From the IMG/VR virus record IMGVR_UViG_3300036791_000379, positions 1-64,000 of that record: a stretch of 64,000 nt of DNA; one strand, written 5' to 3'. The notes beneath the pieces are model-generated. The model saw only the letters and a list, made by a program, of their open reading frames with translations, was not told the origin of the DNA and searched no databases. Source of the stretch: a virus. This document shows, piece by piece, positions 15,803 through 23,397 of this stretch (within the stretch, counting starts at the first letter, position 1; every line of letters starts with the position of its first letter). The position numbers and the translations under genes were made by a program.

Positions 15803-16606
15803 ATGCGGTCCGAAGAGTTCGCGTACCAAGAAGGCAAGTTCACCGGCTCGCTGGCACCGCGCGTGATGACGGTGACAGATGCAGCTGAACTCAATCGCCT
15901 CGCGCGGATCAAGGCCGGCACCGAACCATCCGATCCAGAAAACTACGCGATGCGCGCCGGCACTCACATGGAGCCGTTCCTGCGCCGCGAGCTGGAGCGC
16001 GAGTGCGGTCATCCGATCAGCCGCGTCGGCGAGATCGTCGACCATCCGAGCAACTCCACCTTCCGCGTCAAGCTCGACGGTTATCGCGCGTTCGATGACG
16101 CCGTCGTCGAGTTCAAATTCCTGTCTCCGCATTTCCGGCGCGAGCAATTCTTCCCCTACTATTATTGGCAGGTGCTCCTGCAAATGCTGTGTACCGGCGC
16201 GACGCGCGGTGTGCTGTGCGTCGGCCAAGGTACATCACCGCCGGTCGAGCATGAAGTCGCATACGATGAGACCTGCGCCGATGCGCTGATCGAGCGCGGC
16301 AGCGCGTTCATGCTGTGCGTGGCGACCGGTGCCGACCCCTGCCCGATGCCGCCGATCGTGGTGCCCGATAAAATGCGCGTCGTCGATCTCACCAAGGAGA
16401 AGACCAACTGGAGCGACGAGCTGCTGTCGCTGCTGGTGCTGTATCACTCCACCAAGAAGTATGCCGACGCGCACGACGAGGCCGGTGCTGCCGCCCGCAA
16501 GCTGATCCCCGACGATGTCAACCGCGTCTTCGCCGGCCGCTACTGGGTCAACCGGGACAAGCGCGGGCGCGTGTCGATCACATCCAAGGAAAAGGAAGCT
16601 GCATGA
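15803..16606 (+). CDS. YqaJ-like/lambda-exonuclease-type recombination nuclease
   Basis: 267 residues. The PD-(D/E)XK core is visible: AGTHMEPFL with Glu57, KLDGYRAFDD with Asp92, VVEFKF with Glu103 and Lys105, then WQVLLQ with Gln123. This matches YqaJ-type viral exonucleases that resect DNA ends for single-strand annealing. The ATG at 15803 is preceded by AAGGGGAG. It overlaps the Bet-like gene by 4 nt, forming the classical exo-bet pair. Confidence 0.88.
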   Translation: MRSEEFAYQEGKFTGSLAPRVMTVTDAAELNRLARIKAGTEPSDPENYAMRAGTHMEPFLRRELERECGHPISRVGEIVDHPSNSTFRVKLDGYRAFDDAVVEFKFLSPHFRREQFFPYYYWQVLLQMLCTGATRGVLCVGQGTSPPVEHEVAYDETCADALIERGSAFMLCVATGADPCPMPPIVVPDKMRVVDLTKEKTNWSDELLSLLVLYHSTKKYADAHDEAGAAARKLIPDDVNRVFAGRYWVNRDKRGRVSITSKEKEAA

Positions 16607-17607
16607 ACACGCCGCAGACCACCACCGCCATTGCCGTCGCGCAGCCGCGTCTACCGATGCCGCAGGGTGAAGCCGATCCGCGCCGCTGGCGCGTGCTGAC
16701 CGACGCGATCTTTCCGAAAGCGCGATCCGCCGACTCGATTCTCCTCGCGCTGGACTACTGCCGCGCGCGCAATCTCGATGTGATGAAGCGCCCCGTCAAC
16801 ATTGTCCCGATGTACGACGAGCAGCAGAAGAAGTGGATCGAGACGATCTGGCCGTCGATCAACGAGACCCAGATCACCGCCGCGCGCTCGCACGAGTGGG
16901 CCGGCATGGACAAGCCGCAATGGGGTCCTGATGTCACGCGCAAGTTCACCGACGACAGGGGCGGCAGCTACGACGTGACCTTCCCAGAATGGTGTGAGGT
17001 CACGGTCTATCGCATGGTCAAGGGGCAGAAGTGCGCGTTTGTCGACGGGCCGGTGTACTGGATGGAAGCCTATGCGCGCACCTCGGTCGGCGTGCCGAAT
17101 ACGATGTGGCGCAAGCGTCCGCGCGGCCAGCTGCAGAAAGTCGCCAAAGCGGCTTCGCTGCGCGCCGCCTTCCCGGAGGAGAACGCCGGGCCATCCGATG
17201 ACGAGATGGACGGCCAGACGATTTTCGCCGATGCCGGCATCGATCCCGGCGCGGCTCCGGTGCCGCGCGCCGACCTGCCGAAGATTGCGACGCCGCAAAC
17301 GGCGGCAGCGCCGCCGGCAGACGAGCAGACCATGGTGGAGATCATCGACGACACGACCGGCGAGGTCACGACCATCGACATCACCAAGCCGCACCGGATC
17401 GAAGGCCGGACGTGGGCCGACTTTATGGAGCCGATGACGGCGGCGATCCTGCGCTGCAAGGACTTCGCCGAGTACGATGAGTGGATGAAGCTCAATCAGG
17501 AAACGCTGCTCAAGATGAAGGAGACCAAGCCCGAGCTGTTTCAGGTTTTCGACAAGAGCATCTCGGCGAAGCATGCCGAGCTTTCAGCGGGGACGAAAGC
17601 AACATGA
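16603..17607 (+). CDS. bet: Phage recombination protein Bet (RecT family)
   Basis: 334 residues. The first 200 residues match RecT/Bet annealases: RSADSILLALDYCRARNLDVMK, then PVNIVPMYD and MWRKRPRGQLQKVAKAASLRAAFPEE. The C-terminal third is variable and acidic. It anneals complementary strands after resection by the upstream exonuclease, giving RecA-independent recombination. Confidence 0.9.
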   Translation: MNTPQTTTAIAVAQPRLPMPQGEADPRRWRVLTDAIFPKARSADSILLALDYCRARNLDVMKRPVNIVPMYDEQQKKWIETIWPSINETQITAARSHEWAGMDKPQWGPDVTRKFTDDRGGSYDVTFPEWCEVTVYRMVKGQKCAFVDGPVYWMEAYARTSVGVPNTMWRKRPRGQLQKVAKAASLRAAFPEENAGPSDDEMDGQTIFADAGIDPGAAPVPRADLPKIATPQTAAAPPADEQTMVEIIDDTTGEVTTIDITKPHRIEGRTWADFMEPMTAAILRCKDFAEYDEWMKLNQETLLKMKETKPELFQVFDKSISAKHAELSAGTKAT

Positions 17608-18056
17608 GATTCCAGTTGGACAGGATCGAGGACCAGCTGACACTGGTGCCGTTCGACGAGGCCGCGATACGGACGCTCGACATCTTCGTCGAGGCCGGCC
17701 AGATCGGCGGCGAGCCGGTCGAGGTCGAGATTCTCAATCCGCGCGACATGGTTGAGCACCGCCGCATCATGGCGCAGATCGGCGACTTGGCGAAGGCGCT
17801 GCACAAGACTCACGAGCAGGTCCGCGCCGAGCTGCTCTACGCCACCGGAAATTTTGCAGTGATCGGCGAGATCGTCGGCCTGCCGCCGGTCATCGCGGTG
17901 AACAGCATGAGCCGTCACGCCATGACCGATCACGAACTGCATCTGTTCTGGGACGAGGCGCGGCCGGTGATCGAGTCCCGACTGCTGCCGAGGATTGCCG
18001 ACACCGCCGAGCGGGAGCGCTTGGCGGGGATGCTATCACGAGAGCCGGCGGTATGA
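17604..18056 (+). CDS. DUF1367-like recombination-associated protein
   Basis: 150 residues. The pattern HRRIMAQIGDLAKAL, then RAELLYATGNFAVIGEIVG and NSMSRHAMTDHELHLFWDEA, resembles DUF1367 (NinX/YbcN-region phage proteins of unknown activity). The resemblance is moderate. It overlaps bet by 4 nt, so a recombination role is likely. Confidence 0.7.
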   Translation: MRFQLDRIEDQLTLVPFDEAAIRTLDIFVEAGQIGGEPVEVEILNPRDMVEHRRIMAQIGDLAKALHKTHEQVRAELLYATGNFAVIGEIVGLPPVIAVNSMSRHAMTDHELHLFWDEARPVIESRLLPRIADTAERERLAGMLSREPAV

Positions 18057-18081
18057 CGCCCGCCGACTGAAGTGAACCGAT

Positions 18082-18132
18082 GGCCCGTCGCGGAACAGCC
18101 CCCTGCCCCTGCGACGGGCCAAAGGGATTTTT
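18082..18132 (+). terminator. Strong hairpin, possible terminator or attenuator
   Basis: GGCCCGTCGC (18082-18091) pairs perfectly with GCGACGGGCC (18111-18120) across an 18-nt loop, and a T5 run follows 6 nt later. It separates the exo-bet genes from the next gene. The gap before the T-run makes full termination uncertain. Confidence 0.55.
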
Positions 18133-18159
18133 AACCAGCGTGGAAAAGGAGAAACGCAG

Positions 18160-18603
18160 ATGAAGCAACAGGCGATGATCAAGGAGAGGCCGGACAGGGA
18201 AATGAACGGCGCACCAGCACCGGCCACGCCGGTTGGACCCGTCGCCGAAAACAGCGAGACCGTCGAGACGTCGATCACCGAGATCGCCGGCCACATCAAG
18301 CCGGCCGAGCCGCCGATTCAGGCGAGCGAGATCACGGTGCCGTTCTCCCAGCGCGAGCACACGCTGATGATGGATGCGGTCGACAAGATCGCAACCGAAT
18401 GGATGCATGAGCTGAGCGCCGAGCGCGACTGCTCCACCGAACTGGAGAAGCGGGTGATCGATCGGCTGGCGAAGCTGAAGAACGATCTGACCCAGTTTTT
18501 TCTTTTGGGCAACGCCATCTGCAGCAAGGTCAAACGCGATCAGGAATTTCACGAGAAGCTGCACGTCGAGATCGACAAGCTGGCCGAGGAGCCGGTGACA
18601 TAA
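18160..18603 (+). CDS. Hypothetical helical protein
   Basis: 147 residues. A Pro/Ala-rich flexible N-terminus (about 1-60) is followed by a helical domain (HTLMMDAVDKIATEWMHEL and LEKRVIDRLAKLKNDL). AAGGAG lies close before the ATG. No family is recognised. Confidence 0.75.
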   Translation: MKQQAMIKERPDREMNGAPAPATPVGPVAENSETVETSITEIAGHIKPAEPPIQASEITVPFSQREHTLMMDAVDKIATEWMHELSAERDCSTELEKRVIDRLAKLKNDLTQFFLLGNAICSKVKRDQEFHEKLHVEIDKLAEEPVT

Positions 18604-19320
18604 ATGCCGAAGCCGGAGACCATGGGCACTCGCGAGATTCTGGATGCGGCACGCAGCGCAACAGCTGACGGGCTCAGCATCGTTGAACAGATTCGCGCGG
18701 ACCATGGTCTCGCCGATCGCGCTGATGATGGTCCGCTGACGCTGGCTTGGCGGCAACGCGGCGCTGAGATCGCACCGCTGCCGTCACCACTGAGCGAGCC
18801 GCTGATCGAGATGATCAAGGTCTGCATCGTCGAGTCCGAGCGCACCGGCCGGCTCGTGACGGCTGGCTTGGCGCTAAGGCGACTGCAGGAGCATTGCGAG
18901 GCCTATGACGTGCGCGAGCTGCCGCCGGATGAGCAGGACTGGCAGGCGGTCGTCGCCAAATATATTCCGCTGCCGGCGGCGCGAATTGCCGAGCTGATCG
19001 GCCGCGTGTCCCGCAGCAGCGGCCGGCTGCTTCGTTGCGCCGGGTGCGGTGCCAGCCTGCACAGCCGCTGCGCCTGCGGCGCGCCCTACAGCAGCGGCGA
19101 GCATTCGCCGGTCGAGGCTCCGCCGCTCGCACCCGTGCCGGCCAAGCAAACCGCCCACGACCGCGCCGTCGCCGCCGTCACCGCCCATCCGGAGAAGTCG
19201 GACCGGGCGCTCGCCGCCGAAATTGGCGTGGGACATCAAACAGTTGGCCGGGCGCGCAAGCAACTAGAGGTCAGGAAAGATCATGGACCACTCATGGACC
19301 ACCGCGAGGCAACACCATGA
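18604..19320 (+). CDS. Zinc-ribbon and HTH protein
   Basis: 238 residues. A small Cys cluster CAGCGASLHSRCACG lies at about residues 140-155. The C-terminal 60 residues carry a helix-turn-helix (KSDRALAAEIGVGHQTVGRARKQLE). Likely a DNA-binding phage regulator or replication helper. It overlaps the following gene by 4 nt. Confidence 0.75.
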   Translation: MPKPETMGTREILDAARSATADGLSIVEQIRADHGLADRADDGPLTLAWRQRGAEIAPLPSPLSEPLIEMIKVCIVESERTGRLVTAGLALRRLQEHCEAYDVRELPPDEQDWQAVVAKYIPLPAARIAELIGRVSRSSGRLLRCAGCGASLHSRCACGAPYSSGEHSPVEAPPLAPVPAKQTAHDRAVAAVTAHPEKSDRALAAEIGVGHQTVGRARKQLEVRKDHGPLMDHREATP

Positions 19321-19997
19321 GCCATAATCACCAGCTGAAGTTGAACCAGAGTATCGCGCACCTCGAAATTCCCGAGCGCATGCGCGACCTCAAGATCGAC
19401 AAGCGCGGTTACCCGATCCCGTGGTTCGTCGGCTACGTCGATGGCGAAGCCGATTTTAGATGCATGGACGGCAGCAAGATGGGCGTTGCTGTTCGACTGA
19501 AGCGCTGCTGGCAGTGCGGCAAGCCGCTCGGAAAATTCATGACCTTCGTCATCGGGCCGATGTGCATCGTCAACAGAAATATAAGCGAGCCTCCGAGCCA
19601 TTTGGCCTGTTGTGAGTACGGCGTCCGCGCCTGCCCGTTCCTCACTCAGCCACGCATGCGTCGCAACGAGCGGCACATGCCGGAGGAAGGCACGATCGCC
19701 GGCATCGGCATCATGCGCAATCCCGGCGTCACCGCGCTGTGGACGACGCTGACCTACAAGGCGTGGCGTCCATCGACCGGCGGCGTGCTGTTCGAGATCG
19801 GTGATCCCGAGCATGTCGAGTTCTACGCCGAGGGCCGGCGCGCGACGCGCGCCGAGATTCTCGCGTCGATGGAAAGCGGGCTGCCGCTCCTGATGGAGGT
19901 GGCGGAGCAAGACGGGCCGGATGCGGTCGAAGCGCTGAAGGCGCAGTACGCCAAGGCGCTGCAGCTGCTGCCTGCGGAAAAACAAGAAGCCGGATAA
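19317..19997 (+). CDS. Zinc-binding phage protein (paralogue of the 40910-41446 product)
   Basis: 226 residues. The core reads CWQCGKPLGKFMTFVIGPMC, an N, then an acidic/Pro stretch, C-C and ACPFL. The same order (CGLCG, F-GGPKCVDN, C-TYALQTCPHL) occurs in the 40910-41446 product, so the two are paralogues. The spaced Cys pairs suggest a structural zinc site. Function unknown. Confidence 0.75.
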   Translation: MSHNHQLKLNQSIAHLEIPERMRDLKIDKRGYPIPWFVGYVDGEADFRCMDGSKMGVAVRLKRCWQCGKPLGKFMTFVIGPMCIVNRNISEPPSHLACCEYGVRACPFLTQPRMRRNERHMPEEGTIAGIGIMRNPGVTALWTTLTYKAWRPSTGGVLFEIGDPEHVEFYAEGRRATRAEILASMESGLPLLMEVAEQDGPDAVEALKAQYAKALQLLPAEKQEAG

Positions 19998-20032
19998 GCC
20001 AACAGTGCAAGCGTGAGTGACGGGAGGGAATT

Positions 20033-20422
20033 GTGCCAACAACAAAGACCAACACCAGCGAGGCGGTGCCGAAGGCCGTCATCGATGCATTCAAATTCAT
20101 CAGGCGGGAAAAATCGCCGGATGAAATCAAGGACAATCTGCTACGCCGCTACATGGAAGCGTCCAACAACAAAGGTGGGGAGATCAACGCCGAGAGGAAT
20201 GCCATGACCAGCAGAGGTGACGGGAGGACACGAACACGCGAGCCACCTGAGATGATCAAAATGGTCGACGTCGTCAAATCGACCGGCCATCACCGCAACA
20301 CCATCAACAATCTGGTGAAGAAAAAACAATTCCCGAAGCCGGTGCGGCCGAACGGCACCATCCGCTACTGGTTCAAGGAGGAGGTTGATCTCTGGAAAAA
20401 AGGAAAGTGGCGCTATGACTGA
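20033..20422 (+). CDS. AlpA/MerR-like HTH protein
   Basis: 129 residues starting at a GTG with a good GGGAGGG box. The C-terminal 60 residues (MVDVVKSTGHHRNTINNLVK ... IRYWFKEEVDLWKKG) resemble AlpA/excisionase-type winged helices. The N-terminal 60 residues are polar. Likely a small DNA-binding regulator. Confidence 0.75.
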   Translation: MPTTKTNTSEAVPKAVIDAFKFIRREKSPDEIKDNLLRRYMEASNNKGGEINAERNAMTSRGDGRTRTREPPEMIKMVDVVKSTGHHRNTINNLVKKKQFPKPVRPNGTIRYWFKEEVDLWKKGKWRYD

Positions 20423-21281
20423 CATCGATCTCGAACATCGGCCATCCGCCGGTCGCCTGTCGCGCGATCTCGTCAAGGCATCGGTGACGCTGTCCGACAA
20501 GGAGGCGCGCTTCCTCGTGGACGCCTATTACATCATGCAGGAGGATCGCAAGCGCGCGAACAATCAGGTCCGCGCGATGAAGACCGAGCCGCATCTGTTG
20601 ATCGGCTGGATCGCCGAGCAGAACGAGACGCTGGAGAGCCAGATCAAGCGCGCGCTCGAAAGCTATTCCGAGAGCCATTTGATCGGCCAATGGATGAAAT
20701 CGATCTACGGCATCGGCCCGGTGATCGCCGCCGGCATGATGGCGCACATCGACATCACCAAGTCGCCGACAGCCGGGCACATCTGGCGCTTCGCCGGCTA
20801 CGATCCCACGGTGAAGTGGGAGAAGAGCCAGAAGCGGCCATGGAACGCGGCGCTGAAGACCCTGTGCTGGAAGGTCGGGCAGAGCTTCATGAAGTTCTCC
20901 GGCAGCGAGGAGTGCGTCTACGGCACGGTGTATCGCGAGCGCAAGGCCTACGAGGTTGCGCGCAACGATCGCGGCGACAATGCAGAGCTGGCGGCGCGGA
21001 CGCTGGAGGCGCGCAAGTTCAAAAAGGACACCGAGGCGTTCAAGGCCTACACGATCGGCAAGCTGCCGGCCGGCCAGATCGACGCGCGGGCGCGGCGCTA
21101 CGCGGTCAAGCTGTTCCTGTCGCATCTGCAGCTGGTCTGGTTCTGGATGCATTTCCAGAAGTTGCCGGCGAAGCCCTACGCGCTCGGCCACCTCGATCAC
21201 ACCCACTTCATCGATCCGCCCAACGTCGAGCTGGTCGATGGATTGCTCCCGGCGCTGCGCGCCGAAGGCCTGATGCACTGA
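20415..21281 (+). CDS. Transposase_20-like (IS110/IS116 C-terminal) domain protein
   Basis: 288 residues. MKSIYGIGPVIAAGMMAHIDI then IWRFAGYDP at about 95-130 matches the helix-hairpin-helix pattern of the IS110/IS116/IS902 C-terminal domain (Transposase_20). The RuvC-like DEDD catalytic domain of true IS110 transposases is not visible, so it is probably not an active transposase. Similar proteins occur in phages with unknown function. Repeat array 2 follows directly. The ATG at 20415 overlaps the upstream gene by 8 nt. Confidence 0.7.
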   Translation: MTDIDLEHRPSAGRLSRDLVKASVTLSDKEARFLVDAYYIMQEDRKRANNQVRAMKTEPHLLIGWIAEQNETLESQIKRALESYSESHLIGQWMKSIYGIGPVIAAGMMAHIDITKSPTAGHIWRFAGYDPTVKWEKSQKRPWNAALKTLCWKVGQSFMKFSGSEECVYGTVYRERKAYEVARNDRGDNAELAARTLEARKFKKDTEAFKAYTIGKLPAGQIDARARRYAVKLFLSHLQLVWFWMHFQKLPAKPYALGHLDHTHFIDPPNVELVDGLLPALRAEGLMH

Positions 21282-21284
21282 GCC

Positions 21285-21500
21285 ATCAACGGTGAGAGCG
21301 CCATACTCGCGGAGCGAGCCAATGCAGGGAAGAGCACCAACGACCCGGAGCGAGCCAACCTCGGTGAGCGCACCAAAAAACGGGAGCGAGCCTTATCCAC
21401 GAGCGCACCAGATTTCGTGAGCGAGCCTATCCCGGATGAGAGCACCAAAGTCGAAGAGCGAGCCGAATATGCAGAGAGCACCAGATAGTATGAGCGAGCA
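21285..21500 (+). repeat. Alternating 18-nt repeat array 2 (about 12 units)
   Basis: The same alternating unit as array 1, here on the plus strand: GAGAGCGCC-N9-GAGCGAGCC-N9-AGAGCACC and so on. It starts within a few bases of the stop codon of the Transposase_20-like gene. Its last motif (ATGAGCGAGC) contains the start codon of the next gene. Variants include GAGCGCACC for the second motif. Confidence 0.95.
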
Positions 21501-21996
21501 AACCGCACCATTGAACAAGAACGAGGTCGACGAGCTGGTCGATCGCCTCGACAGTCTGCTTGTCACCGGACTGTCGCAGCTCCGGAGCGGCAACGCCGAC
21601 GAAACACTGATGGTGCTGCAGGAGGCGCTGCAGACGGCGCAGCGGCTCCCGATGAAAGCCGACTCCGACGAGAGCGTCATCACGATCGAGCAGCTGACCA
21701 AGGACGAGCGCTTCCTGCTCGAATGGCTGAGCAAGGAAGACTTCAGTCAATATGGAGAATGCCACGGCAAATCGCTCGACGGGCTGATCGCCAAGGGCCT
21801 CGCCCAGCTCCACGGCGCGGAGACCGAGCGCAACAACACGTTCATCGCCAAGGGCGACGGCATCATGTTCCGCGCAGTATCGCTGACCGAAAAGGGCTGG
21901 GGCCTGATCAAGGAAATGCGATCATGTTGTACGACCCACACTTCTGGATCGGAATCGGAATCGGGACCTTCCTCGGGGCCAACTTCGGCATCCTGA
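21490..21996 (+). CDS. Hypothetical protein beginning inside array 2
   Basis: 168 residues. The first codons ATG AGC GAG C are the last repeat motif of array 2, and no separate Shine-Dalgarno box is seen. The N-terminal half is helical and acidic. The C-terminal part (LLEWLSKEDFSQYGECHGKSLDGLIAKGLAQL ... SLTEKGWGLI) looks like a winged helix. Function unknown. Confidence 0.75.
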   Translation: MSEQTAPLNKNEVDELVDRLDSLLVTGLSQLRSGNADETLMVLQEALQTAQRLPMKADSDESVITIEQLTKDERFLLEWLSKEDFSQYGECHGKSLDGLIAKGLAQLHGAETERNNTFIAKGDGIMFRAVSLTEKGWGLIKEMRSCCTTHTSGSESESGPSSGPTSAS

Positions 21997-22151
21997 TCAT
22001 GGGCATAATGATGCTGGGCAAGGACGAACCGGCAGTCCCGCCGTTGCCCTCGCCGCCACGCGACGACGTCGAAGCCTCCGGCGATCATCATGATCACCGG
22101 CTGGCACCGGACTATCCCGGCGAGAAGCAGCGGCTGGAATGGAAACGGTGA
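21924..22151 (+). CDS. Small membrane protein
   Basis: 75 residues with one transmembrane helix near the N-terminus (FWIGIGIGTFLGANFGILIM) and a Pro/His-rich soluble tail. It starts 73 nt inside the preceding gene. Its stop codon TGA is part of the first repeat motif of array 3 (cggTGAGCGAGCC). Confidence 0.75.
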   Translation: MLYDPHFWIGIGIGTFLGANFGILIMGIMMLGKDEPAVPPLPSPPRDDVEASGDHHDHRLAPDYPGEKQRLEWKR

Positions 22152-22951
22152 GCGAGCCCGCGTCCATGAGAGCACCAAGCTGAGCGAGCGAGTCACTACA
22201 GCTGAGAGCGCCAAGTAAAATGAGCGAGCCGATCCCACGATGAGCACCATGGATGATGAGCGAGCCGACATGCGCGAGAGCACCACCATAGTCGAGCGAG
22301 CCATGCTTCGTGAACGCACCAAGTTGAGCGAGCGAGCCAATGAAATCCGCGAGCGCCAAGGCACATGAGCGAGCCGTTACGCAGAGAGCACCATCACAGA
22401 GGAGCGAGCCAAAGGAGTGCAAGGACACCACACTCCACCGAGCGAGCCGAGCGCATTGAGCGCACCAACATGAGTGAGCGAGTCAATGATGCCGAGAGCG
22501 CCATTGGGATGAGCGAGCCATTGATACCGAGCGCACCAAAAATAGAGAGCGAGCCGTGACGCGGAGAGCACCAAGGCGAAGCAGCGAGCCATTCTATCCG
22601 GGAGAGCACCACATCCTCGGAGCGAGCCGGGATGACCGAGAGCGCCACATCCAGTGAGCCCAATACAAGAGAGAGCACCGTAGCGCTGGAGCGAGCCATC
22701 ACGCAGGAGAGCACCGAGAAACGAGAGCGAGCCATGCGAATGGAGAGCACCACATCCTCGGAGCGAGCCGGTTGGGAAGAGAGCACCGAAAAACGAGAGC
22801 GAGCCGGTCCTGATGAGAGTACCGAATTAAGGGAGCGAGCCACACGAGCAGAGCGCACCACGCACCATGAGCAGCCGAGCACATCGAGAGCGCCATCGAG
22901 ATGGAGTGAGCCAACGTCAGGAGAGCACCAAACACGTTGAGCGGAAATATC
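22149..22951 (+). repeat. Alternating 18-nt repeat array 3 (about 44 units)
   Basis: GAGCGAGCC and GAGAGCACC alternate with 9-nt variable spacers for about 800 nt. Some longer identical blocks recur: GAGAGCACCACATCCTCG starts at both 22602 and 22743, and a spacer GA(G/A)AAACGA occurs twice, evidence of local duplication. A few units are shortened or indel-bearing. The array starts at the stop of the small membrane protein gene and runs up to the promoter of the excisionase gene. Confidence 0.95.
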
Positions 22952-22955
22952 ACCA

Positions 22956-23009
22956 TATACGACAGGAGCTTGGCGACCCCTTGCCGTATACGACAAAACG
23001 GCGTATATT
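22956..23009 (+). promoter_or_regulatory. Promoter/operator P11 for excisionase-integrase
   Basis: -35 TTGCCG (22981-22986), 17-bp spacer, -10 TATATT (23004-23009). The spacer holds TATACGAC-AAAAC-GGCGTATA, an operator with one mismatch. An extra half-site TATACGAC lies upstream at about 22956. A strong AGGAAAAGG box follows just before the ATG at 23023. Confidence 0.85.
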
Positions 23010-23022
23010 GAGGAAAAGGACG

Positions 23023-23397
23023 ATGCAGAGCGAACGACTTCTCTTCACCAGCCGCGAGACGGCGGCGATGCTGGGGGTCACACTTGAGCAGCTGCGACGC
23101 TACGTCAATGCTGGGGACATCTCCTATATCGCCACTGGTTACGGCGAGAAGCACAAGCGTAAAAGATTCGAGCGGCACGACATCGACCGCTTCATCGAAT
23201 CGCGAAGGAGAACCGAGTGTCACGACGACGTAAAGAAACCACGGGCATCCCCGGCTCGTTCTACCGCCGGCCGAACTCGCCTTGGGTCTGGTACAAGCTC
23301 TATCTCGGGGAGGGACGGACCTTCCGTGGTGCAACTTCCCACCAGACCGAGAAGGCGGCCGAGGCCGACAAGCGGGCCATCTACGAGCAAGCCGTGA
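23023..23397 (+). CDS. Excisionase-like MerR/HTH_17 protein
   Basis: 124 residues. Residues 1-62 (FTSRETAAMLGVTLEQLRRYVNAGDISYI ... HDIDRFIES) form an excisionase/HTH_17 winged helix. The remaining 60 residues are encoded in the overlap with the integrase gene (181 nt, different frame) and look unstructured. It probably controls the direction of integrase action, and it lies directly under an operator-bearing promoter. Confidence 0.8.
   Translation: MQSERLLFTSRETAAMLGVTLEQLRRYVNAGDISYIATGYGEKHKRKRFERHDIDRFIESRRRTECHDDVKKPRASPARSTAGRTRLGSGTSSISGRDGPSVVQLPTRPRRRPRPTSGPSTSKP

Noticed and set aside
20415-21281. Active IS110 insertion sequence
   Set aside because: The RuvC-like catalytic domain and terminal IS features are not visible; only the C-terminal HhH pattern is present.
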